Of a stretch of DNA of 7,222 nucleotides, positions 1 through 6,027 are shown piece after piece; position 1 is the stretch's first letter, and each line of letters opens with the position of its first letter. The notes under the pieces are model-generated. The model made no database searches. It had not been told where the DNA came from and was given only the letters and a program-made list of their open reading frames with translations. This DNA comes from Propionibacteriaceae bacterium (GTDB taxonomy: Bacteria > Actinomycetota > Actinomycetes > Propionibacteriales > Propionibacteriaceae). The DNA lies in NCBI GenBank assembly GCA_021323255.1, contig JAJTCL010000134.1, positions 1 through 7,222 of the forward strand. The letters are read 5' to 3'. The translations under genes were made by a program, and so were the position numbers.

Positions 1-225
1 ATTCAGTACGGCCGAGCCGAGGTCCATGATCACCACGACACCCTGGCCGTCGTCCGCAGCAGCTATCGCCTCGGCTACGCGTACGGCGTCGGTGCCCAGG
101 CGACCATCAGCCGCGCCGGCCGCGATCTCAATGTGCGGAACCGGCCCGTTCACCATCTGCAGTGCCAGTGCCACCGCCGCGCCAGCCAGGTCCGGGCTGT
201 GTGAGACCACAACGATCCCCACCAT
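1..225 (-). CDS. dhaM: PTS-dependent dihydroxyacetone kinase, phosphotransfer subunit DhaM (partial, N-terminal 75 residues)
   Basis: Reading from the ATG at 225 toward position 1 gives an open frame of 75 codons that leaves the window without a stop. It begins MVGIVVVSHS and contains a MDLGSA segment near residues 69-74. Both are typical of the EIIA-mannose-like domain of DhaM; His9 in the SHS motif is the residue expected to carry the phosphate. In this family DhaM receives phosphate from EI/HPr of the phosphotransferase system and rephosphorylates the ADP bound to DhaL. It is cytoplasmic. The start lies 4 nt after the dhaL stop, with a G-rich stretch (GGGGTAGGG) just upstream, so translational coupling is likely. 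Whether the gene also carries the HPr-like and EI-like domains found in long DhaM proteins cannot be seen, because the C-terminal part is outside the window. Confidence 0.9.
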   Translation of the reverse strand, partial: MVGIVVVSHSPDLAGAAVALALQMVNGPVPHIEIAAGAADGRLGTDAVRVAEAIAAADDGQGVVVIMDLGSAVLN

Positions 226-229
226 TGCC

Positions 230-871
230 CTACCCCGCGAACTCGGCGGCTAGGGCGTCGAAGAGCAGCGCCATGGAGGCTGCGCCGGGGTCCATGTGGT
301 TGGCACTGCGCTCGCCCAGGTAGCTGGCCCGACCCTTGCGGGCGACCAGGGGTACCGTCGCATCCCGGCCCGCCGCAGCCGCATCACGCGCGGTCGTTAC
401 CGCGGTATCAAGATCACCACCGTTCTTGATCACTGTGTCCATGGCGTCCAGCGCAGGCACAAGCGCATCGACCATCGTCTTGTCGCCAGGCTCGGCCTTG
501 CCGCGCTCAACGATTCCCGCCAGTCCAGCGCGGAGCGCGCTCGCAAGTGCCGCAGGATCGAGTTCCCTCACTGATCCGGCCGCTCGTCCGAAGCGCAGGA
601 AGAACGTCCCGTACAGCGGACCGCTGGCACCACCGACTGAGGTGAGGAGCGTCATGGCGACTGTCTTGAGCAGTTCGTTCACGTCGGCGGGATGCATCCC
701 ATCAAGCTTCTGCATCACTGCGCCCATCCCTCGGGCCATATTGATGCCATGATCGGCATCACCAATTGCGGAATCCAGCTGGGTCAACTCCGCTTGGTTC
801 TTGATCACGAGATCATGAAAACGTCGCAACCAACCCATCAGCTCCTCGGCCGTGACCGCGGCATTCGGCAC
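230..871 (-). CDS. dhaL: Dihydroxyacetone kinase ADP-binding subunit DhaL
   Basis: DhaL is the nucleotide-binding subunit that passes phosphate to dihydroxyacetone bound on DhaK. From a GTG at 871 the product is 213 residues, close to the usual ~210. The Mg-nucleotide motif LDSAIGDADHG supplies Asp33, Asp38 and Asp40, equivalent to the metal-binding Asp triad of E. coli DhaL. SVGGASGPLYG (78-88), GDKTMVDAL (129-137) and the C-terminal GRASYLGERS...DPGA segment are also family hallmarks. The frame stays open upstream to an ATG at 982, but that would overlap most of the end of dhaK. GTG 871 instead places about 12 residues before the conserved WLRRF, as in relatives. GTG at 889 and 904 are possible alternatives created by a tandem repeat. 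The gene sits 20 nt after dhaK and 4 nt before dhaM in one operon. Start choice is inference; family assignment is firm. Confidence 0.93.
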   Translation of the reverse strand: MPNAAVTAEELMGWLRRFHDLVIKNQAELTQLDSAIGDADHGINMARGMGAVMQKLDGMHPADVNELLKTVAMTLLTSVGGASGPLYGTFFLRFGRAAGSVRELDPAALASALRAGLAGIVERGKAEPGDKTMVDALVPALDAMDTVIKNGGDLDTAVTTARDAAAAGRDATVPLVARKGRASYLGERSANHMDPGAASMALLFDALAAEFAG

Positions 872-875
872 GTTC

Positions 876-905
876 CCTATATTCCCCACCCCTATATTCC
901 CCACC
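876..905. repeat. 15-bp tandem duplication across the dhaK stop / dhaL start
   Basis: The plus-strand unit CCTATATTCCCCACC occurs twice head to tail (876-890 and 891-905), with one further matching base at 875. On the coding strand each unit reads GGTGGGGAATATAGG. The upstream copy contains the TAG stop of dhaK. The downstream copy lies in the dhaK-dhaL gap and includes the purine-rich stretch before the GTG start of dhaL. In the dhaL frame it would read as a VGNIG repeat if translation began further upstream. Without the extra copy the gap would be 5 nt rather than 20 nt. Confidence 0.9.
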
Positions 906-1890
906 GCAGCCCAGCCGTGTTGACCGGGGCATCCCACAACTCGATCCACTCTTCGCTGGCTCGCAGAACGGTGACCGAGCAACCAGCCATCTCCAGCGAC
1001 GTGATGTAGTTGCCGACAAGATTGCGAGCCGCCGTAACCCCCGCCTTCTCCATGATCTTGGCGACTTCGCTGTACATGAGATACAGCTCGATGAGCGGCG
1101 TACCGCCCATCCCATTCACCATGACGATGACCGGACCCGACGTGAACTCAAGATCAGCGAGGATCGGCTCCATGAGTTGCTCGGCAATCTCCCGGGCACT
1201 TCGCAGCGGGACCCGACGCCGGCCGGGTTCGCCGTGAATGCCGATTCCGAGCTCCATCTCGTCCTCGGCAAGCTCGAACGTCGGCTTTCCTGCGGCTGGC
1301 ACAGTACAGCTCGTCAAAGCCATGCCCATCGAGCGACCGGACTCGTTCACCGCTCGGGCCAGCGTCACCAGTTCGGGGAGGGAGCGACCTTTCTCGGCAG
1401 CAGCACCAACCAGTTTCTCGAGCAGCACGGTTACCCCGACACCGCGCCGGCCGGCCGTATAGAGCGAATCCTGGACGGCGACATCGTCATTGATCACGAC
1501 GCTCTCGACCGTAATGCCGGTGTCAGCGGCTGCTAGCTCGGCCGCCATCTCGAAGTTCATGACGTCGCCGGTGTAGTTCTTCACAATGTGCAGCACGCCA
1601 GCGCCCGAGTCGACACCTTTCGTCGCCTCGAGCATCTGGTCAGGCGTTGGCGAGGTGAAGATCTCACCTGCACAGGCCGCATCGAGCATGCCAAGTCCGA
1701 CGTACCCACCATGCAACGGCTCGTGACCAGAACCACCACCTGACACCAGACCGACCTTGCCCGTCCTTGGTGCGTCGCGGCGATAGATGATGCGGTTGGC
1801 GTGATCAACACGCACCTCCGGCCGGGCGGCCTCGATACCGAGCAGCGCCTCCGCAACGACGTCTTGGGGGTCGTTGATGAGCTTCTTCAT
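892..1890 (-). CDS. dhaK: Dihydroxyacetone kinase substrate-binding subunit DhaK
   Basis: DhaK binds dihydroxyacetone covalently as a hemiaminal on a histidine and presents it for phosphorylation to DHAP. From the ATG at 1890 the protein has 332 residues. With this start, GGGSGHEP places a His at residue 56, NYTGDVMNF an Asp at 109 and GIHGEPG a His at 219. These match the substrate-binding His56, Asp109 and His218 of E. coli DhaK almost exactly, which supports this start over the upstream in-frame starts at 1914 and 1926. A ribosome-site-like TAAGG lies about 8 nt upstream. Other DhaK landmarks include VINDDVAVQDSLYT and NGMGGTPLIELY. It is the first gene of the dhaK-dhaL-dhaM operon. About 100 nt separate it from the upstream same-strand permease gene, so it may have its own promoter there, but I see no convincing -10/-35 pair. 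Confidence 0.95.
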   Translation of the reverse strand: MKKLINDPQDVVAEALLGIEAARPEVRVDHANRIIYRRDAPRTGKVGLVSGGGSGHEPLHGGYVGLGMLDAACAGEIFTSPTPDQMLEATKGVDSGAGVLHIVKNYTGDVMNFEMAAELAAADTGITVESVVINDDVAVQDSLYTAGRRGVGVTVLLEKLVGAAAEKGRSLPELVTLARAVNESGRSMGMALTSCTVPAAGKPTFELAEDEMELGIGIHGEPGRRRVPLRSAREIAEQLMEPILADLEFTSGPVIVMVNGMGGTPLIELYLMYSEVAKIMEKAGVTAARNLVGNYITSLEMAGCSVTVLRASEEWIELWDAPVNTAGLRWGI

Positions 1891-1931
1891 AGCCGCGACC
1901 TTAGCCTGCACCATGACGGGCGGCACGCGTC

Positions 1932-1987
1932 GCCGACTTGTCAGCGTCGGTGGCCGCTATGGCAGCCACGGGCGCGGACAAGTCGGC
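1932..1987 (-). repeat. 11-bp perfect inverted repeat after the permease stop; possible terminator or operator upstream of dhaK
   Basis: GCCGACTTGTC at 1932-1942 is the exact reverse complement of GACAAGTCGGC at 1977-1987. The 34-nt loop holds a second small stem, GTGGC (1950-1954) with GCCAC (1965-1969). On the minus strand the hairpin starts 1 nt after the TAA of the permease gene and ends about 41 nt before the dhaK ATG. The position fits a terminator for the permease transcript. However, there is no U-run after the stem, so it would have to be one of the U-less actinobacterial type. A regulator-binding palindrome for the dha operon is an alternative. Confidence 0.55.
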
Positions 1988-1988
1988 T

Positions 1989-3092
1989 TTATGCAGACCA
2001 CTTCTCCTCAATGCGCCCGTATTTCCAGATCGACAGCGCGATCACCCAGGTGAGGACGAACAATGCGACGATCGCGTAGCCGACGAAGTCCAGGTTGACG
2101 TTGGCGATTGCGGCTAGCGGCCCAGAAGTGATACCAGTCTTCTCGGTCAGAATAGAGATCAGCTCGATAGTGCCGATGATCAAGGCAACAGCGACGGACA
2201 GCGCAGTAATCGTGATGTTGTAGTAGATCTTGCGAACTGGCTTGGAAAACGCCCAGCCGTACGCGAAATTCATGAAACAGCCGTCGATGGTGTCCAGCAG
2301 GCTCATCCCTGCGGCAAACAAGATCGGAAGCGTCATGATCGCGTACCAGGGCAGGGCGAATGCCGCGGCACCGCCAGCAAGCACCAGCAGTCCGACCTCG
2401 GTGGCAGTGTCGAAACCCAGCCCGAAGAGCACCCCGACGGGGTACATCTGCCACGGCTTGCGCACCGTCTTGGTGGCACCCGACAAGATCTTGTTCATCA
2501 AGCCCCGGCTGTTCAACTGCTTCTCAAGGGCTTGCTCGTCGTACCTGCCGCGGCGCATTCGCCGGAACACCTTGAGGATGCCAACCAGCACGAACAGGTT
2601 GACAATGCCGATCACGTACAAGAAGGTGCCGGACACTGCAGTACCCACCACACCAGTGATTCGCTGCAACAGTGAGGAGTCGTTCCCCACCTGCCCGGCC
2701 AGGGCGCGTACGCCCAACGCCAGCAATGCGACCAGCCCGAACACGATCGTCGAGTGTCCGAGAGAGAACCAGAAGCCGACCGACACTGGGCGTTTACCCT
2801 CGGCCATGAGCTTGCGGGTCGTGTTGTCGATCGCGGCAATGTGATCAGCATCGAAGGCATGGCGCATACCGAGCGTGTACGCCGTGAGACCGAGCCCAAC
2901 GCCCAACACCTCCGTTGAGCTGACCTGGTAGTGCTGCGGCGCCACAATCCCCACAAGTACGCCCCAGCCGAGTATGTGGAGCAACAGGACAAAACCGCCC
3001 ATGGCGGCGATCGAGCGCCACTCCTGTGGACTGAGCCTGCCGCGAAGCCTGGCAGGCACGCTTCTCACCGCCGCGATAGCTGGCGCCGACAA
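1989..3092 (-). CDS. NiCoT family nickel/cobalt permease (HoxN/NixA type)
   Basis: This is an integral membrane transporter for Ni2+ and/or Co2+ (TC 2.A.52), predicted at 367 residues with about eight hydrophobic segments. All four family signatures are present: RHAFDADHI (residues 77-85, the HX4DH metal-selectivity motif), FSLGHST (109-115), LGFDTATE (225-232) and GMSLLDTIDG (262-271). The charged loop around residues 177-215 (RRMRRGRYDEQ) is cytoplasmic in relatives. The start is a TTG at 3092, chosen because a perfect AGGAGG (3099-3104) lies 6 nt upstream. The frame stays open to 3176, but that extension would run through the operator-like palindromes and adds a non-family N-terminus. It is divergent from a Fur-family regulator, which suggests metal-dependent repression. 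Nickel versus cobalt preference cannot be settled from sequence; nickel is favoured by the regulator context. Confidence 0.94.
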   Translation of the reverse strand: MSAPAIAAVRSVPARLRGRLSPQEWRSIAAMGGFVLLLHILGWGVLVGIVAPQHYQVSSTEVLGVGLGLTAYTLGMRHAFDADHIAAIDNTTRKLMAEGKRPVSVGFWFSLGHSTIVFGLVALLALGVRALAGQVGNDSSLLQRITGVVGTAVSGTFLYVIGIVNLFVLVGILKVFRRMRRGRYDEQALEKQLNSRGLMNKILSGATKTVRKPWQMYPVGVLFGLGFDTATEVGLLVLAGGAAAFALPWYAIMTLPILFAAGMSLLDTIDGCFMNFAYGWAFSKPVRKIYYNITITALSVAVALIIGTIELISILTEKTGITSGPLAAIANVNLDFVGYAIVALFVLTWVIALSIWKYGRIEEKWSA

Positions 3093-3098
3093 GGCTGA

Positions 3099-3104
3099 CC
3101 TCCT
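3099..3104 (-). promoter_or_regulatory. Shine-Dalgarno AGGAGG deciding a TTG start
   Basis: The plus-strand CCTCCT here reads AGGAGG on the minus strand, 6 nt ahead of TTG at 3092-3090. No ATG or GTG in the permease frame between the operator region and the first membrane segment has a comparable site, so this fixes the permease start. Confidence 0.8.
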
Positions 3105-3132
3105 GCAATGCCGATTTCGATAGTCGTCCAAA

Positions 3133-3147
3133 TGCGACGCTATCGCA
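3133..3147. promoter_or_regulatory. Palindromic operator box 1 (TGCGA-N5-TCGCA), probable Fur-family site
   Basis: The sequence TGCGACGCTATCGCA is a 15-bp palindrome with 5-bp perfect arms around CGCTA. It lies in the divergent gap, 41 nt upstream of the permease start. Its TGC-N9-GCA layout has the same arm spacing as the 15-bp (7-1-7) boxes of Fur, Zur and Nur regulators, and the same outer TGC/GCA as the Streptomyces Nur box (TTGCAA-N5-TTGCAA). Assignment to the adjacent regulator is inference from position and symmetry. Confidence 0.72.
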
Positions 3148-3160
3148 GGTGGATCCCAGA

Positions 3161-3175
3161 TGCGATAGCGTCGCA
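3161..3175. promoter_or_regulatory. Palindromic operator box 2 (TGCGA-N5-TCGCA), exact inverted copy of box 1
   Basis: TGCGATAGCGTCGCA is the exact reverse complement of box 1 over all 15 bases, including the non-palindromic centre. Its centre is 28 bp from that of box 1, with a 13-bp spacer (3148-3160). It ends 44 nt before the GTG of the Fur-family gene. One box per divergent promoter, or cooperative binding of two dimers, would both fit. I could not identify a clear -10/-35 pair for either direction. Confidence 0.72.
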
Positions 3176-3219
3176 ACTGCTTCCGAGCCGGCAGACACCG
3201 GATCGGGGAGAATCAAGAG

Positions 3220-3741
3220 GTGCAGGTCGGAAAGCCGAGTTCAGGCCGATCGGACTTCCCACCGCGGGTCCAGGCCGCACTGAGCGTGCTCAGAACTCAA
3301 CACGAGCGCGTGACCAGAGCTCGCCAGGCCGTGATCGAGGTTCTAGACGGCACTGAGGAGCACCTGGCAGCCGATGAAATCGTGGCGCGGGCCGAGGCAT
3401 CGGCTCCTGGAGTCCACCGGGCAACGGTCTATCGTGCGCTGTCGACACTCGGGGAGCTCGGGCTCGTCACCCACACTCACGTCGGCGGCTCTGCAACGGT
3501 CTACCACCTCGCGGTACCAGAACCGACCGGGCCGGCAACGTCAGTTCCGCATGCTCACCTGCAGTGCACCAACTGCCAGGCGGTGATCGACATTCCCGCT
3601 GATGCCCTGGACTCCTTGATCAGACGGGTGGATCGTGAGGTCGGCTTCCACGTTGAGCCACATCATGCTGCGCTGCTGGGCCTTTGCGCCGACTGCCGGC
3701 GCTCATCCCTTCCGGAAACCGGTCAAAAACCACAAAGCTGA
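3220..3741 (+). CDS. Fur-family metalloregulator, Nur-like (nickel) or Zur-like
   Basis: This is a predicted cytoplasmic DNA-binding repressor of 173 residues. Residues ~30-100 form the winged helix, with recognition-helix sequence HRATVYRALSTLGELGLV (66-83). Residues ~105-160 form the dimerisation/metal domain, with HAHLQC at 111-116 and a GFHVEPHH segment at 142-149. Two CxxC pairs (Cys116/Cys119 and Cys156/Cys159) are the usual structural zinc site. His85, His87, His111, His113, His144, His148 and His149 are candidate regulatory-metal ligands. It starts at GTG 3220, with GGGGAG (3205-3210) 9 nt upstream. The divergent NiCoT permease and twin palindromes between the genes suggest it represses metal uptake and itself. 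Nickel sensing (Nur) is the simplest reading; zinc or cobalt cannot be excluded. The 14-residue tail after the last CxxC is encoded within a repeat shared with the neighbouring kinase gene. Confidence 0.9.
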   Translation: MQVGKPSSGRSDFPPRVQAALSVLRTQHERVTRARQAVIEVLDGTEEHLAADEIVARAEASAPGVHRATVYRALSTLGELGLVTHTHVGGSATVYHLAVPEPTGPATSVPHAHLQCTNCQAVIDIPADALDSLIRRVDREVGFHVEPHHAALLGLCADCRRSSLPETGQKPQS

Positions 3742-3829
3742 TCGATCCAGCACCGGCGCTATGACGGGCTGTTCGCTCCCATTCACCTCTGCGGTTTGCG
3801 ACCACTTTCGGCAAGGGATGGGCCGGCAG
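3693..3829. repeat. Long imperfect inverted repeat spanning two convergent 3' ends
   Basis: The left arm 3693-3741 (end of the Fur-type gene) and right arm 3783-3829 (end of mprB) are inverted copies. They match at 8/8 bases for CTGCCGGC, then a 2-nt gap, then 29/39 bases ending exactly at both TGA stops. The 41-nt stretch between them (3742-3782) is not repeated. The copies give similar protein ends: SLPETGQKPQS in the regulator and SLAESGRKPQR in the kinase. In the mprB-strand RNA, four of the ten mismatches become G-U pairs. It could act as a shared, structure-based transcription end, or be a dispersed palindromic repeat. There is no U-run. Confidence 0.8.
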
Positions 3830-5303
3830 GTGTGGCTGGAGCTGAAGCCGCAGGGGCGGTGGGCGTGGAAGTGGGGGGTGAAGGAGTCGATCTCCTGGAG
3901 CGCGCAGGCTTGGTGAGCTCCTCGAGGCTGGTCGCTCCGGGCAGATGAATGGTGAACTCAGCCCCACCCTGCGCTGAACGACCCGCGCGGATCCAGCCTC
4001 CGTGCTGGGTGACTGTCTGGGCAACGATCGAGAGACCGAGACCGGTCCCGGGGGTCTGCCGCGAAGAGTCGCCGCGATAGAAGCGGTCGAAGATGAAGGG
4101 CATGTCGACCTCTGATATGCCGGGCCCCTGATCGGCCACTCGAAGCCGATCGCCTTCCAGCTGCACCCGAATGGTGCCACCTGGCGGGCTCCACTTCACT
4201 GCGTTGTCGAGCAGATTGGTAACCGCGCGCTCCAGCATGTCGGAGTCGCCCGCAACGTAGAACGGATTGAGCTCCACGTCGAAGAGCAGCCCGTGCGCCC
4301 GCAGCCGGACCCGATCCAATGCCGCGTTCACTACGTTACGGAAGTCCAACAGCTCCGGTATGGAAGTGGTCTCGTCGCGCGCGAGTTGCACCAGGTCACC
4401 GATCAGTTCTGTGAACTCCACGAGCTGCGCTTTGACATCGGCCAGGATGTCGATCCGATCCTGTTGCTTCAACATGCCACTCGTAGCATCGGCTGCCAGC
4501 AACTCGATATTGGTGCGCAGGCTGGTGAGCGGCGTACGCAACTCGTGACCAGCGTCGGCGATCAGCTGCGTCTGCCGTTCCCGAGACGAGGCCAGCGACG
4601 AAAGCACCTGGTTGAACGACTCGGCAAGGACGGCGATGTCGCCGGAGGCCTTGATCTTGATCGGAGTGAGCTCCTTGGTGACGCTGATCTGTTCGACCGC
4701 TGCAGAGAGTTCGCGTACCGGGCGCAGGCTGGAGCGGGCTACCGTCGCACCCACCACCGCGGCGATGATCACACCGGCCACTCCGAAAATGATCAAGACC
4801 AGCCATAGTGAACTGAGGATGTCGTTGGTCGGTTGCAGCGGCCGACCCAGAACCAGGGCGTAATTCCCCAGATCGGTGATCGGCACTGCGACGATGCGGT
4901 ATTCCTCACCGTCGGTCGTCACGCCCGATCGTGCCGAGTAGCCGCTCTGCAACCGAGCAACGGCGAGCTCCTCTGCGCCCAGCACCAGGTGATCGCGCTC
5001 GTCCGGAACATAGAAGGCTTCGCCATCGGTCCTCATTGCGGCGACGCTGACATTGCCGGCCCGCAATGCACGCTCGGTGAGACCACCGAGGGTTCGAATG
5101 TCCTGGGCAACCGGCACCGCTGCCAGCGAGGTGGCGATCTCGACCATCTCCTCGTCCAGCGCGCTGTACAGCGAGATGCGCAGCGTCACGTAGCCGGCCA
5201 CACTCGTCACCGCGACGGCCAGAGCCACCGCCACCGTGGTCAGGTACGCGACACGGCGCTGCAACGGCAACGCTCGTAGCCAGGCCTTCAGCCGAGCAAC
5301 CAT
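3783..5303 (-). CDS. mprB: MprB-like sensor histidine kinase
   Basis: This is a membrane-bound histidine kinase of 506 residues from the ATG at 5303. Order: TM1 (~18-42), an extracytoplasmic sensor of about 120 residues, TM2 (~162-188), HAMP, then the HisKA phosphoacceptor DAGHELRTPLTSLRTN with His253. The ATPase domain follows, with N box LLDNAVKWSPPGG (Asn367), DQGPGI (391-396), FDRFYRG and GTGLGLSIV (419-427). These segments resemble mycobacterial MprB, a ~504-residue cell-envelope stress sensor. The last ~42 residues are a Pro/Ala/Thr/Ser-rich low-complexity tail whose end lies in an inverted repeat. A GTG at 5348 would overlap the regulator gene by 17 nt and lengthen the protein to 521; ATG 5303, 28 nt after the mprA stop, gives the family-like N-terminus. 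The mprB name reflects similarity and gene pairing, not proven orthology. Confidence 0.92.
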   Translation of the reverse strand: MVARLKAWLRALPLQRRVAYLTTVAVALAVAVTSVAGYVTLRISLYSALDEEMVEIATSLAAVPVAQDIRTLGGLTERALRAGNVSVAAMRTDGEAFYVPDERDHLVLGAEELAVARLQSGYSARSGVTTDGEEYRIVAVPITDLGNYALVLGRPLQPTNDILSSLWLVLIIFGVAGVIIAAVVGATVARSSLRPVRELSAAVEQISVTKELTPIKIKASGDIAVLAESFNQVLSSLASSRERQTQLIADAGHELRTPLTSLRTNIELLAADATSGMLKQQDRIDILADVKAQLVEFTELIGDLVQLARDETTSIPELLDFRNVVNAALDRVRLRAHGLLFDVELNPFYVAGDSDMLERAVTNLLDNAVKWSPPGGTIRVQLEGDRLRVADQGPGISEVDMPFIFDRFYRGDSSRQTPGTGLGLSIVAQTVTQHGGWIRAGRSAQGGAEFTIHLPGATSLEELTKPARSRRSTPSPPTSTPTAPAASAPATPAGPSLAESGRKPQR

Positions 5304-5331
5304 GGACTCTTCGCCCGCCGTCTCAAGCTGA

Positions 5332-6027
5332 TCATGGTGGCGTCTCACGAAGCACGTAGCCGACCCCTCTTACGGTGTGGATCAGCCGGGACTCCTCAGC
5401 AGCCTCGGTCTTGCGGCGCAGATAGCCGATGTAGACCTCCAACGAATTGGCCGTAGTCGGGAAGTCGAAGCCCCACACTTCATTCAGCAGCCAGCTGCGC
5501 TCCAGCACCCGTCGCGGATGCCGCATGAAAGCCTCGAGCAACGCGAACTCAGTCCGGGTCAGGTTGATCGACCGGGTCCCGCGTAACACCTCGCGGGTCT
5601 GGGTGTTCAGCACCAGATCACTGAAGGACAGGCTCTGTGCTGACGGGTCGGTCGAGTCGGCCACCGTACCCGCCCGCCGGACCAGGGCACGCAGCCGCGC
5701 AAGCAGCTCGTCCAGCGCGAACGGCTTGGCCATGTAGTCATCGCCGCCCGCATCGAGTCCGTCAACCCGGTCGCCCACCGCGTCGCGCGCCGTGAGGACC
5801 AGGATCGGCACATCGTTGCCAGCGGCGCGCAGCATGCGTGTCGTCTCCAGGCCGTCAAGCCGCGGCATCATCACATCCATGATCACTGCGTCCGGCCGGG
5901 TGGCGGCAAGCCGCGCGAGTGCCTGAACTCCGTCCTCGGCGCCAGTTACCTCATAGCCGTTGTACTCCAGAGACCGCTTCAAGGAGTCCCGTACGGCTTG
6001 ATCATCGTCGACCACCAGGATGTGCAT
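5332..6027 (-). CDS. mprA: MprA-like OmpR/PhoB-family response regulator
   Basis: This is a two-domain transcription regulator of 231 residues. The receiver domain (1-~118) has the acidic pocket Asp7-Asp8-Asp9, phosphoacceptor Asp51 in DVMMPRLDG, Thr79 and Lys101. The C-terminal winged helix (~130-228) contains LTRTEFALLEAF, VWGFDFPTTANSLEVYIGYLRRK and the end RLIHTVRGVGYVLRETPP. The last 18 residues and most of the receiver closely match mycobacterial MprA as I recall it, so the assignment is strong. It would be phosphorylated by the kinase encoded immediately downstream and bind target promoters. In mycobacteria the MprAB pair answers envelope stress and regulates its own operon. The ATG at 6027 gives the canonical MHILVVDDD start; the ribosome site is weak (GGTGG close to the ATG). 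A canonical -35-like TTGACA lies upstream at 6065-6070, but without a good -10 at normal spacing. Confidence 0.94.
   Translation of the reverse strand: MHILVVDDDQAVRDSLKRSLEYNGYEVTGAEDGVQALARLAATRPDAVIMDVMMPRLDGLETTRMLRAAGNDVPILVLTARDAVGDRVDGLDAGGDDYMAKPFALDELLARLRALVRRAGTVADSTDPSAQSLSFSDLVLNTQTREVLRGTRSINLTRTEFALLEAFMRHPRRVLERSWLLNEVWGFDFPTTANSLEVYIGYLRRKTEAAEESRLIHTVRGVGYVLRETPP

Noticed and set aside
230..982. Longer DhaL of 250 residues starting at ATG 982
   Set aside because: The extra 37 residues overlap the end of dhaK and do not resemble the DhaL N-terminus; GTG 871 gives family-like length.
2230..2844. 204-residue open frame on the plus strand opposite the permease
   Set aside because: It is antisense to a well-supported NiCoT gene and shows no recognisable domain.
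3116..3130. Possible third operator, TTCGATAGTCGTCCA, next to box 1
   Set aside because: Only the CGATAG core matches the boxes; it lacks palindromic arms and the 28-bp spacing.
3742..3782. Classical intrinsic terminator between the convergent genes
   Set aside because: Only a short imperfect AGCACCGGCGCT stem and no U-run on either strand; the larger inverted repeat is the better structural candidate.
5303..5348. mprB start at GTG 5348 overlapping mprA by 17 nt
   Set aside because: No ribosome site at proper spacing and an unusual His/Arg-rich extension; ATG 5303 fits the family better, although the overlap start is not excluded.
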